From positions 33,791 through 97,790 of the forward strand of contig BPJV01000013.1 in assembly GCA_026004795.1 (NCBI GenBank): DNA of 64,000 nt, read 5' to 3'. A program made the position numbers and the translations under genes. The notes below the pieces were generated by a model that saw only the letters and a list, made by a program, of their open reading frames with translations, did not search any database and had not been told where the DNA came from. This document shows positions 42,549-52,375 of this stretch, piece by piece (position 1 is the first letter of the stretch; every line of letters starts with the position of its first letter). The stretch is from Pirellulaceae bacterium. GTDB taxonomy: Bacteria > Planctomycetota > Planctomycetia > Pirellulales > Pirellulaceae.

Positions 42549-43703
42549 ATGATGCGTCAGTTTGCAATTGTGGCTGCGTTGGTTCTTACCTTGCTGGCAG
42601 CGTTGTTCTACAGCCAACGACGGGAGGAGCCGGTCGTCGTTTCCGGATTCGTCGAGGCGGATGAGATTCGAGTCGGGTCGCGCTTGGGCGGTCGCATCCT
42701 CGAATTGCTTGTCGAGGAAGGGCAGGAGGTGGAAGCAGGTCAAGCGTTGGTGCGATTCGATCCTTTTACGCTGGAGGAACAGATCGCTCAAGCGGAAGCC
42801 CAGTTGGCTGCAGCTCAAGCCGACTTAGAGCGCCTGCGATCGGGATTTCGCCACCAAGAAATCGCCCAGGCCGAGGCGCAGGTCGCCGCCCTGCAAGCGC
42901 GTTTGGACAAGCTAATCGCCGGTCCGCTTCCGGAAGAGATCGCCGTGGCGGAAGCCCAACTCCAGCTTGCCGAGGCTCAGTTGAAACGGGCGAGCAGCGC
43001 ATTCCGGCGCGTCCAGTTGTTGATTGAACGGGGCGAGGGAACCATTTCTCAAGACGAGATCGACCGCGTCACCGAAGAATTTCAAGCGGCCCAGGCCTTG
43101 GTGGCAACGCGTCGAGAGCAGCTGCAACTACTCCAACGCGGCTCCCGGGAGGAAGACATTCGTGCGGCGCGGGCGGAGTTGGAGGCGGCTCGAGCCCAAC
43201 TGGCTTTGCTGAAGGATGGATACCGCCCGGAGGATGTCGCCAAGGCGGAGGCGACGGTTGCCGCAGCCGAAGCCGCACTTCAAGCCCTGCGCAAACAGCA
43301 AACCGAACTTACGGTCGTGGCACCATCTCCGGGGACGATCGCTGCCCTCGACCTGCGCCCGGGCGACCTGGTAGCTCCTGGTGCACCGGTGCTGAGCCTC
43401 CAGGAACATGGAAGGTTGTGGGTGCGGGCCTATATCCCGGAACGCTACATGCGTCTGCAACTCGGCGATGCCTTGCCCATTACCGCCGATAGCTACCCGG
43501 GAAAAGTGTTCACCGGAAAGGTCGTTTTCATCGCCCCCCAAGCCGAATTTACGCCGCGCAACATCCAGACGCCTGAGCAGCGGACAAAGCTCGTCTTTCG
43601 CATCAAAATCGACTTGCTGCCCGACGGCATGGCGCTCCGCCCAGGCCTGCCAGTGGATGTTTGGCTTTCCGCTGGCCCTCAACAGGACGAATCTGATGAG
43701 TGA
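42549..43703 (+). CDS. HlyD/EmrA-type membrane fusion protein
   Basis: Start ATG 42549; N-terminal TM, VVVSGFVEADEIRVGSRLGGRILELLVEEGQEVEAGQALVRFDP, long Ala/Gln coiled coil, TVVAPSPGTIAALDLRPGDLVAPGAPVLSLQE. Confidence 0.93.
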   Translation: MMRQFAIVAALVLTLLAALFYSQRREEPVVVSGFVEADEIRVGSRLGGRILELLVEEGQEVEAGQALVRFDPFTLEEQIAQAEAQLAAAQADLERLRSGFRHQEIAQAEAQVAALQARLDKLIAGPLPEEIAVAEAQLQLAEAQLKRASSAFRRVQLLIERGEGTISQDEIDRVTEEFQAAQALVATRREQLQLLQRGSREEDIRAARAELEAARAQLALLKDGYRPEDVAKAEATVAAAEAALQALRKQQTELTVVAPSPGTIAALDLRPGDLVAPGAPVLSLQEHGRLWVRAYIPERYMRLQLGDALPITADSYPGKVFTGKVVFIAPQAEFTPRNIQTPEQRTKLVFRIKIDLLPDGMALRPGLPVDVWLSAGPQQDESDE

Positions 43704-46080
43704 AATTGTTATCGCAGCGCATCAGCTCACGCGCAGCTTCGGTCCCGTACTGGCCGTCGATCATGTCAGCTTCCAAGTAGCACGAGGAGCCATCTTCGGG
43801 TTGTTGGGGCCCAATGGCAGCGGCAAATCGACGATCCTACGCATGCTGTGTGGAGTACTGCAACCAACGTCGGGAACGGCTCGCGTACTCGGTTTCGACA
43901 CGGCCAAGCAAAGCGAGGCGATCAAACAACGTATTGGGTACATGTCCCAGCGTTTCAGTTTGTACAATGATTTGACCGTGCAGGAGAATTTGGACTTTTA
44001 TGCTCGCGTCTACGGGCTGAACCGCTCACGGGCAAGGCATCGATTGAGTGCGGTCACGGATCTGACCGGCGTCGGGCGCTTTCGTTCCCAGTTTGCCGGC
44101 AACCTTTCCGGAGGCTGGAAACAACGCCTTGCACTGGCGTGCGCGCTGATCCATGAGCCGGAGATTCTCTTTCTCGACGAGCCCACGGCAGGCATCGATC
44201 CAGTGGCTCGTCGCCAGCTCTGGGACCTGCTCTACGAATTGTCCGCTGCCAACGTCACCATGTTGGTAACCACGCACTACATGGACGAGGCCGAGCGATG
44301 TACGCAGGTGGCCTACCTGTACCTCTCCAAGCTTCTCGTGCACGGGGCACCGGAGGAATTGAAACGCCATCGGCAGGTAACGCCGCCAGGAATGCGTCGT
44401 TTTGAAATCGAGGTTCGTCAGGCGGCACGCCTGGTGAATCAACTCCGCCACGCGCCCGGAATTCACGAAGCAACGTTGTTCGGGGAACGTATCCACCTTT
44501 TGGTCGACGACCAGTTGTCCCCTACCGATCTGCAGCAGCTTATCGCCGTCAGCGCGGGGGAAATGGGGCTGACGATGGAAAAGGACTCGATTCGCATCCG
44601 TCCCATCGCCCCCTCCCTGGAAGACGTCTTTGTTACGCTCACTCGTCGCGCTGACAGTGCGTGGGCACAGAATCTGGCGGCGCCGCCGAACCATTCCGGG
44701 GCAACGGAGCCCGAGGGTACCTCCGCCCCCTGGGACCTTCGAACAGGTACAGCGACTTCACCAGATCAAGACCGGCAAACCTCCACGCAACGGATTGCCG
44801 AGGAACAGCCACCGCCATCTACCACCGCCTCCACCCCGGAACAACTTGCTCCTTCACCGGCTACGCCGTCCGTCCTCCCGCCGCCTGCTTCCCCACTCGA
44901 GACGAACATGGCGTCGCGGCACCCAAGCCACTGGATGTTCGGTTGGCTGGCAATCTTCATCAAGGAGCTTTTTCACATTCGTCGCCAACGTTCCACGCTG
45001 TTCTTCATGTTTGTTGTGCCTGTGCTACAGACGTCCATTTTCGGTTGGGCCATCCGTCTGCAGTTGGAGCACATCCCCATGACTGTCTTGGACTTTTGTC
45101 AGCAGCCCAGCAGTCGTCAACTCATTGAACAGTTCGTCAACACGCGGCAGTTCGATCTGGTAGCACACGCTACGACCCACGATCAGCTAAGGCATTTTTT
45201 CCAATCTGGTCGAGCTAAGGTAGCAATCGTTATCCCGCCCGATTACGACAGCAACCTATTGCGCGGAGAGACCGCCCGTGTTCAAGTCCTCATCGATGGC
45301 AGCGACTCTCAAGTGGCTACGACGGCGTTGAATACTGCCAACCTATTGGGGATCACCGTTTCCATGCAGTATGCCCGAGCGCGGGGCGAAGCAGCCCAGT
45401 TCGCTCCGGCCCGCGACGAATTCGGTAGGCTCTCACTCCCATTGGAAATACGACCTCGCATGCTGTACAACCCGAACCTGGAAAGCACTCGTTTCTTCGT
45501 GCCTGGATTGGTGGGAATTATTTTGCAGTTGGTGACTCTTTTTCTAACCTCCTTCGCCATCGTCCGCGAACGGGAACAAGGAACACTTGAACAATTGTTT
45601 GTGACTCCGGTGAGTCGGTCCGGACTTTTGTTAGGAAAACTGGTTCCGTACGCAGCGGTGGGATTTATCGAAGTTCTCTTGGTGCTGACGGTGATGGTTT
45701 ACCTGTTTCAAGTACCCATTGCCGGCGACCTCCTGCTTCTGTTGGGCCTTGCCCTGCTGTTCATCGTATGTAGTCTAGCCATGGGCTTGTTGGTTTCGAC
45801 CGTGGCGACCACCCAGATCGAGGCGATGCAATTTGCCTTTCTGATCATGCTCCCCTCGGTGCTGCTCAGCGGATTCGTCTTTCCTCGGTCGGAAATGCCA
45901 CTGCCGGTACATATGCTCAGCTATGCCATCCCCGTGACCTACTTCATCGAGATTTTGCGTGGCATCGTGTTGCGCGGTGCAGAAGTGGTCGATTTGACCG
46001 TGTGGATCGGCGGGCTGGGCCTCTGTTGCGTTGCCATTCTCATGCTGAGCTTGGTGCGGTTTCGCAAGCAGATCGCGTAA
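43696..46080 (+). CDS. ABC-2 type exporter: ATPase and permease fused in one polypeptide
   Basis: Start ATG 43696 (overlaps hlyD-like gene by 8 nt); LLGPNGSGKSTILRMLCG, NLSGGWKQRLALACALIHEPEILFLDEPTAGIDP; Pro/Ser/Thr linker; then ABC-2 permease FIKELFHIRRQRSTLFFMFVVPVLQ...REREQGTLEQLFVTPVSRSGLLLGKLVPY...SYAIPVTYFIEILRGIVLRG. Confidence 0.93.
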   Translation: MSEIVIAAHQLTRSFGPVLAVDHVSFQVARGAIFGLLGPNGSGKSTILRMLCGVLQPTSGTARVLGFDTAKQSEAIKQRIGYMSQRFSLYNDLTVQENLDFYARVYGLNRSRARHRLSAVTDLTGVGRFRSQFAGNLSGGWKQRLALACALIHEPEILFLDEPTAGIDPVARRQLWDLLYELSAANVTMLVTTHYMDEAERCTQVAYLYLSKLLVHGAPEELKRHRQVTPPGMRRFEIEVRQAARLVNQLRHAPGIHEATLFGERIHLLVDDQLSPTDLQQLIAVSAGEMGLTMEKDSIRIRPIAPSLEDVFVTLTRRADSAWAQNLAAPPNHSGATEPEGTSAPWDLRTGTATSPDQDRQTSTQRIAEEQPPPSTTASTPEQLAPSPATPSVLPPPASPLETNMASRHPSHWMFGWLAIFIKELFHIRRQRSTLFFMFVVPVLQTSIFGWAIRLQLEHIPMTVLDFCQQPSSRQLIEQFVNTRQFDLVAHATTHDQLRHFFQSGRAKVAIVIPPDYDSNLLRGETARVQVLIDGSDSQVATTALNTANLLGITVSMQYARARGEAAQFAPARDEFGRLSLPLEIRPRMLYNPNLESTRFFVPGLVGIILQLVTLFLTSFAIVREREQGTLEQLFVTPVSRSGLLLGKLVPYAAVGFIEVLLVLTVMVYLFQVPIAGDLLLLLGLALLFIVCSLAMGLLVSTVATTQIEAMQFAFLIMLPSVLLSGFVFPRSEMPLPVHMLSYAIPVTYFIEILRGIVLRGAEVVDLTVWIGGLGLCCVAILMLSLVRFRKQIA

Positions 46081-46118
46081 CCCTACTGTCCTCTGCTACC
46101 GCCGCGTTCGATTTTCTC

Positions 46119-46186
46119 GTTCCCAGGCTCCACCCCGGAGACTGTTCGTTCGATGTTTCCCCGGTTTCCTGGCAGAGCCTGGGAAC
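46119..46186. repeat. Inverted repeat (12-bp perfect arms)
   Basis: GTTCCCAGGCTC (46119-46130) and GAGCCTGGGAAC (46175-46186). Confidence 0.75.
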
Positions 46187-46291
46187 CAAGACCAATCGGT
46201 ACTCCAGTTCACTGGCCTTGCTATCCCACCACGAGGAAGACACTCGCACACGATGCAAATAAATGCGAACCGGGCCGGCTAACTCGAAAGA

Positions 46292-47251
46292 TCACCCATG
46301 TCTTTTCATGCGCCGATAGGCGATAAAGCCGCCCAGCACTGCCAACCCAATGGCCAACGGAAGCAGTCGCTTCCGCCATACCGAGCGCCCGTCTATCCCT
46401 TGAGCCTCTAAAGAAAAAAGACCGAGCGGTTGAGGTTGAGGATCGACGACGCTGATTTCACAATACGGCCCCGTTTCTTCCCTCGCATTTTCCCCCGTAT
46501 ACCGTCTGATCGTCACTCGTGAAACCTTCGGGAAAACGCCAATCGCTGAATCTTCAAAATACGCAAACTCGCCCTTCCGCTCGTTATGAAGTTCCCCATC
46601 CTTGTTGACCGTCAGCGTATAGGACTCGATACATGGCACTTCGATGGACCGAAACACAATCGAAAGAATACTGGCGGCCTGTTCAGAGGACGTGACATGC
46701 CGGAACTCGATGCTTCCATTGGCGCGTTTGTTTAGGCGCCCTTCGCTCTTTACTGTTGGCGGCGGTGGCGAGAATCCTTCCAGATCGATGTAACTCGCGA
46801 AATAGACTTCCGGTCCAACCCCCAACACTCGCGTCGCGTCGCAGAAAAACGGCAATCCAAACAGCGATTCCTTCCCTTTTTCGCTGGTCCCAAAATCGGC
46901 GATGGTGAGCGCCCCGTTGTTCGAGTTCAGAATCACGTAACCATCGGGACGGCATATTATCCGCTTCACTACAACGTTGGATGCGTCGGCAATATCAACG
47001 CGGAAGAATTGGTTATCGCGAGACCAAAACCGGAACCTTTTTGTCTCTTCGTTTCCTCCCAGAGAATAGGTTCCTTCCAAATAGCAGTTTCCATACGCCT
47101 CGTGGCGAATTCGCTCTAGTCCTTCATGAATTCGCCGCAACGAATCTTTCAACGGCAATTCCTCTTGGGCCGCGCTAAATCTCGCCAGGACGTAGATCGC
47201 GATCCACAGGGCGGTACATGCTATGTGAAGAAAACGGTTGCGCTTTAACAC
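46292..47251 (-). CDS. Exported hypothetical protein with C-terminal TM anchor
   Basis: 319 aa; N-terminal hydrophobic segment and C-terminal LLPLAIGLAVLGGFIAYRRMKRHG. Confidence 0.75.
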   Translation of the reverse strand: MLKRNRFLHIACTALWIAIYVLARFSAAQEELPLKDSLRRIHEGLERIRHEAYGNCYLEGTYSLGGNEETKRFRFWSRDNQFFRVDIADASNVVVKRIICRPDGYVILNSNNGALTIADFGTSEKGKESLFGLPFFCDATRVLGVGPEVYFASYIDLEGFSPPPPTVKSEGRLNKRANGSIEFRHVTSSEQAASILSIVFRSIEVPCIESYTLTVNKDGELHNERKGEFAYFEDSAIGVFPKVSRVTIRRYTGENAREETGPYCEISVVDPQPQPLGLFSLEAQGIDGRSVWRKRLLPLAIGLAVLGGFIAYRRMKRHG

Positions 47252-48262
47252 GGTACCACTCTTGTCTTTCGAGCAAAAAAGTGTCTAGCCAGAAATACCC
47301 TTCCCCACCTTGTGGGCATCGCGCCCGCCAACCTGCGCACCTTATTATTGCACTGATTGACCTGCCTCACAAACTTCGTCAACATCCCACCAGAGCTGAT
47401 CAAGCTCTTGTGGCTGACCCGTAGCATCATCGTCGCGCTGCTTATGCCATTCTAGCAACGGTAAGACTGTTGTTGCGACTAGCGGTCGCACTTACACCCG
47501 CTCGAGGAAAATCTACCTCTCGTGATGCACCTCCATCCACCAGGTCCGGCAAATGCTCCGGCGGGTTGATTGCTAGCACACGCGATGCTGTACAGATCAG
47601 GGGAATCTGGAGGGGCAAATAGCGCTACGAGGCCAACTCAGCCATCGGGCCGGTGGCATTTGATTGTTTCATGGAGGTGGATTTCCAATGCGTGATACCA
47701 GCGATTCGTTCGCTTTCCGGTGCCCGCCCGGAGTCATGCGATCGAACGATTTTCGCGCGATCTCCATTTCCGACGAGCAGGCGATTCGCTTTTTGCGAAG
47801 ACGACAAGCAGCACGTAATCCTCTTGCCGGCATCAAAGCAACCGTGCGATGGCGAGATGCAGTCCCTTGACGAAAGAGAAAATCACCCACGACGCTGCGA
47901 GCAACAAATCAGAAGCTGGCCGTCTCACGCTGGGCGTACCGGAATATCGTACGGAAAGCGCCGTCTACGACTCTCGTTCTTTGGGCCGGCTCCTCTTCCC
48001 CCTTGGCCGTGGACACGATGGACACGATGCCAGATCGCGTGCCCCTACTGTCCTCTGCTACCGCCATGCTCGATTGATGCCGGGCCAGGCGGGAGGCAGC
48101 TAGAGTAAAACGGCGCAGCTTGGGAGGAGACTGCCGTTGGCGACGAGAAGGATCATGCTACCGGTTGCAGGGGGACGATGCAGAGGAAGAAAGCGTGTTC
48201 TGTGAGGGGGTAGGTGCATGATGCAGCGGTAAAAGGGACGTTTTCACCGAAAGGGAATCTCG

Positions 48263-50221
48263 GTGCACGGAAGGGGGAGCAATGGGATGCCACAAGCAGT
48301 GGGGTACGGCATTTTGGCGGCAGGAGTTTTCCTCGCCATGCTGCTGCCAGCTTATGGCCAGCAAACCATGGCCCCGGCGCCGCAGGCGGCCGTAGTCCAC
48401 ATCGGGCTTCCCCAGCCCATTGATGAACCGTCATCCAGCCCCATCGATCTGCAGGATGCCCTCGGAGGGCTCGGGCCGGTGGCGCCCATCCGACCGCGGG
48501 AAGGACAATTGCCGGGAGCAGGCCATGGTCCAGACGAGCCTCTAGGGCGACCGACGATCCGTGGTGTCGATCCCCATGCCGAGGTTTTCGCGGAATCGCA
48601 GTATCCATCGGCCGTGACGTGCGCGAAATGCCATCGCCGGATCTACGACCAGTGGCGGGTCAGTGCGCATGCCTATGCGGCGGTCAGCCCTATGTTTCAG
48701 TGCTTCGAACAGAAAATGACCGAACTGACCCGCGGCACCGTCGGTACGTTTTGTGTGCGCTGCCATGCGCCGATCGCCATGCAGTTGAATTATCCGCGAT
48801 CCGCCTCGATGATCGATGCGCCAGCCCCGGTGCGCGAGGGCATCACCTGCGTCGCCTGCCACCGGGTAAAGTACCCGTTCGGGAAAGTCAACGGCGAACG
48901 CCGAATCGAACCTGGGCCGATTACCGACCCGGTGTACGGTGGCATCGGCGGAGAAGGAGTCGCCGCGGCGATCGCCAACAAAGATCCGTTGAAGATCAAG
49001 ACGGACGTCAACGATAAGCGTCCGGGTCAGACGATCCATCTCCAAGGGATCCGCTTTGAGCAACTGTCGCACAGCGAGTATTGTGCCCCGTGCCACCAGG
49101 TTGCCGTCCATCCTGGCATCGCGTTGGAAGTGGTGTGGGCCCAATATCGGGCAGGTCCCGCGGCCAAGAAAGGCATTCAGTGTCAGGACTGCCATATGGG
49201 TTTAGTCCCCGGCAAGCCGCTCGGATACGCCTACGGCCCCGTCGCCGAGGTGAATGGGCAGGTCGTGCATCCGATGCGCAAACAATCGAACCACTTGTTC
49301 TATGGACCAGGCAATTCCATTGCGCATCCGGGAATCTTTCCTCACAATGAGAACGCATTCCGCTGGAGCGCCGCCGCATGGCTGCATTTCGACTGGAAAA
49401 GCGGGTGGGGTACCGAGGCGTTTGAACAGGCCGTCGCTGCCGGTCAGCTCCATGTCGACTTTCCCCCACCCTGGGATTCGGTGGATGAACGACGCGCTGC
49501 GCGACGGATCATCGACGAAAACCTGCAGTTGCTCGATCTGAAAAAAGCGTCGGCCATCGCTGTCATGGAAGCCGGTTCTCACATCGATGGACCTTTCTTT
49601 GAGGCTCCTCCGCGCCGCGGCCAACCGCTTTCTTTTTACTATGAGGTGCGCAATATCAGCGAAGGGCATAACAATCCCTCAGGATCATTGGGGGCCCAAC
49701 CGCAATTGTGGCTGAACGTCGCCTTGACTGGTCCCGACGGGCGTCACCTATGGGAGTCGGGTTATTTGGATCGCCACGGTGACTTGGCCAATCAACACTC
49801 CCTGGATGTCACGTCCGGGCGCATTCCCTCGGACCGCCAGTTGTTCAACCTGCAAACGCAGTTTTTGATTACTGGGGTCAAGGGGACCGATCGCGAAATG
49901 TATCTGCCGATCAACGTGGATGTCGATCCCCTTCCTTTCCTTCGACCGGGCAACATTCCCGTTTCGGTGCTGAACCATCCGCCGCTGATCCGTATGGAGC
50001 AGAAGTCGCTACCGCCGCTGTCGTCCAAGAAAGCCCGCTATACCGTCCCCGGCGAATTGCTGCAGATGCCAGGAACCTATCGGCTCAGCGTTCGCCTGCG
50101 CAGCCGTATGGAACCGATATATTTCATGCGTTTTTGTGGAGCCACTCCCGAGATGCAGCGGCGGATGATCGAGCAGACCATCGACATCCATCCCCAGGCA
50201 GTCCAGTTCGTCGTTCCTTGA
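48263..50221 (+). CDS. Multiheme c-type cytochrome
   Basis: 652 aa; signal peptide; five CxxCH motifs (CAKCH, CVRCH, CVACH, CAPCH, CQDCH). Confidence 0.9.
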   Translation: MHGRGSNGMPQAVGYGILAAGVFLAMLLPAYGQQTMAPAPQAAVVHIGLPQPIDEPSSSPIDLQDALGGLGPVAPIRPREGQLPGAGHGPDEPLGRPTIRGVDPHAEVFAESQYPSAVTCAKCHRRIYDQWRVSAHAYAAVSPMFQCFEQKMTELTRGTVGTFCVRCHAPIAMQLNYPRSASMIDAPAPVREGITCVACHRVKYPFGKVNGERRIEPGPITDPVYGGIGGEGVAAAIANKDPLKIKTDVNDKRPGQTIHLQGIRFEQLSHSEYCAPCHQVAVHPGIALEVVWAQYRAGPAAKKGIQCQDCHMGLVPGKPLGYAYGPVAEVNGQVVHPMRKQSNHLFYGPGNSIAHPGIFPHNENAFRWSAAAWLHFDWKSGWGTEAFEQAVAAGQLHVDFPPPWDSVDERRAARRIIDENLQLLDLKKASAIAVMEAGSHIDGPFFEAPPRRGQPLSFYYEVRNISEGHNNPSGSLGAQPQLWLNVALTGPDGRHLWESGYLDRHGDLANQHSLDVTSGRIPSDRQLFNLQTQFLITGVKGTDREMYLPINVDVDPLPFLRPGNIPVSVLNHPPLIRMEQKSLPPLSSKKARYTVPGELLQMPGTYRLSVRLRSRMEPIYFMRFCGATPEMQRRMIEQTIDIHPQAVQFVVP

Positions 50222-50309
50222 GGTGGCCGCCCGGTATCCGCCCTGCCAGGTGGTTCAGGTTTTTCATTCGCTATTATTCAAAACGAAGCACGGACAAGTC
50301 ACATTCCCC

Positions 50310-52349
50310 ATGGTCGCCTACCGGACAAAACGTCGCCTGCGAGCCGTGTGGCTTGCCTTGCTGGCAGCGACTGCCGTGCCGGCCGGTGCGCAGACCGACA
50401 TGGCATCGTCCCCCATCGCCCCGTACGTCGAAGGACGCTCCCAGGCCCGCTGGCACCAGAGGTCGATGGACCCAGATCATGGTTCCTCGCCCCTGCCGGG
50501 TGGAAATCGCCGTCGTGCGGGGCTTGCCGATCTTCCGCCCCCACCGGTCGAGGCCCCTCCGGATGCCGTCCTGCAGTTGCCGGTCATCGCTCCTCCAGAC
50601 TGTTATTTTCCTCTCGACCTTCCCCGTCAAACGACCGTCACTGCAAGTCGCGCGCAGGCCGTGCTTGGACTTCCGCAACCGATTCCTCACCTCGAACCGG
50701 AACGCACCGAGACTACCCCGGCATCCCCATCGAGCTGCTCACCATCGTTGCTTGCCCTTCCCGCCACGGCAAGCGTACCGTCGACGGCAGCCCCCGCGCC
50801 GCGACGGCCACCGCCGGTTTCGTTCACTCCGCGCGACATCCGGTCTGGCGTGGCGACTCAACTCGCCTCGAACGTTCGACCAGGTGCCGGTGGGAACGAG
50901 CCGTCGCAGGCGTCTCCATCCGACACACTCCCTTTCTTTATTCCACCTCCGCAGATGCCGGTGGCCAGCGATCAGCAGGCGAGTCCTGTTCCTTATGACG
51001 CTCGTGCCTTTGCCCCGAATCCGCTGCATCCTTGCCCCAGCACTCCTGAACAAGAGATCGCCGTCTACCGAGGCAAGTTCGAAGTTCCGGTCCAGCGACC
51101 GTTGATCGAATGGTGGCGGCCGCTTTATGCCAGCGGCATATTGCCGCCGCCGCGACCATTCTTCGGCCCCACCAACCTTTCGAAACCGCACTTTTATGTT
51201 TATGGAGACTTTCGTACCGGCATCGGTGTCAATGACGCACGCGGAGATGATCGCAGCATCTGGGCGTTCCGCGCCAATCTGGACATGGACCTGCAACTGA
51301 CGGCTACCGAACGTCTTCATGCCTTCATCGGCCCCTTGGATCGGGGGGGCGATTTTACGCGCCTGGAGCTGGGCAGTCATCCACGGCTGGTCGATCGGAC
51401 CGACCTGCGACTGGACAACCTGTTTTTCGAAGGAGACCTGGGCCAGATTTGGGGAGGCCTGCAGGGGACTTATGCGCCGTTTGATCTTCCCTTCGCCGTA
51501 GGCTTCTTGCCACTGTTCTATCAGAACGGAATCTGGGCGGCTGACAACGTGATCGGGGCGGCCGTATCGATTCCGTCGCGCAACAGTCCGCGGCTGTTAT
51601 GGTCGAATTACGACGTGACCTTCTTTTGGGCCACGGACCAAGTCGATAGCGATGCCTTTCCTGGCGACCAACAGGCCGCCGAGTTTTTTGGCACCGCGTG
51701 GTTTATCGACGCCTACGACGGCTATATCGAGGCCGATTACGCATACGTTCACGATAAAGCCATCGGTGACAGAAGCTACCACAACATCTCGGTCGCCTTC
51801 ACGCGGCGTTATCTGCAACGGCTATCCAACTCGGTGCGCATCATCGCCAACGTAGGCCAATCGCTTCCCGCCGACCAGCGAACCGCCGATGGTGTGCTGT
51901 TCTTGCTAGAGAACTCGTTGATCTCGCACGCTCCCAACACCTTCGTCCCCTACTTCAATGCGTTCTATGGGCAGGGCCGGCCGCAGAGTCTGGCCCGTGC
52001 GGCGGGTGCCGGAGGCGTGCTGAACAACACGGGAATCCATTTCGAGACGGACGGATTGACCGGCTATCCGACGTTGGATTTTACAGCCAACAATACAGCC
52101 GGAGCGGCGCTTGGTTTCAATCTGCTCAGCGCCGACTTCCGGCAACAACTGGTCGTTGAGGTGGCTGGACTGGCGGCGGTGGGAAGCCCCCAGTTCCGGG
52201 CGGCGCGCGGCGATCAATACGCCGTGGGCCTACGCTACCAGCGGGCCTTGAGCAATGCCTGGCTGTTCCGCACCGATCACATGGTAGGGTGGCTGCGCAA
52301 CGACAACGATATTCGCGGATCGCGCATCGAATTGCGTTGGAAGTTCTAA
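50310..52349 (+). CDS. Putative outer-membrane beta-barrel protein
   Basis: Start ATG 50310; signal peptide LLAATAVPAGAQ, Pro-rich linker, then alternating-residue barrel-like sequence ending RIELRWKF (terminal aromatic residue). Confidence 0.65.
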   Translation: MVAYRTKRRLRAVWLALLAATAVPAGAQTDMASSPIAPYVEGRSQARWHQRSMDPDHGSSPLPGGNRRRAGLADLPPPPVEAPPDAVLQLPVIAPPDCYFPLDLPRQTTVTASRAQAVLGLPQPIPHLEPERTETTPASPSSCSPSLLALPATASVPSTAAPAPRRPPPVSFTPRDIRSGVATQLASNVRPGAGGNEPSQASPSDTLPFFIPPPQMPVASDQQASPVPYDARAFAPNPLHPCPSTPEQEIAVYRGKFEVPVQRPLIEWWRPLYASGILPPPRPFFGPTNLSKPHFYVYGDFRTGIGVNDARGDDRSIWAFRANLDMDLQLTATERLHAFIGPLDRGGDFTRLELGSHPRLVDRTDLRLDNLFFEGDLGQIWGGLQGTYAPFDLPFAVGFLPLFYQNGIWAADNVIGAAVSIPSRNSPRLLWSNYDVTFFWATDQVDSDAFPGDQQAAEFFGTAWFIDAYDGYIEADYAYVHDKAIGDRSYHNISVAFTRRYLQRLSNSVRIIANVGQSLPADQRTADGVLFLLENSLISHAPNTFVPYFNAFYGQGRPQSLARAAGAGGVLNNTGIHFETDGLTGYPTLDFTANNTAGAALGFNLLSADFRQQLVVEVAGLAAVGSPQFRAARGDQYAVGLRYQRALSNAWLFRTDHMVGWLRNDNDIRGSRIELRWKF

Positions 52350-52375
52350 GCCCCTGAGGGCTTTCTTGACCACCG

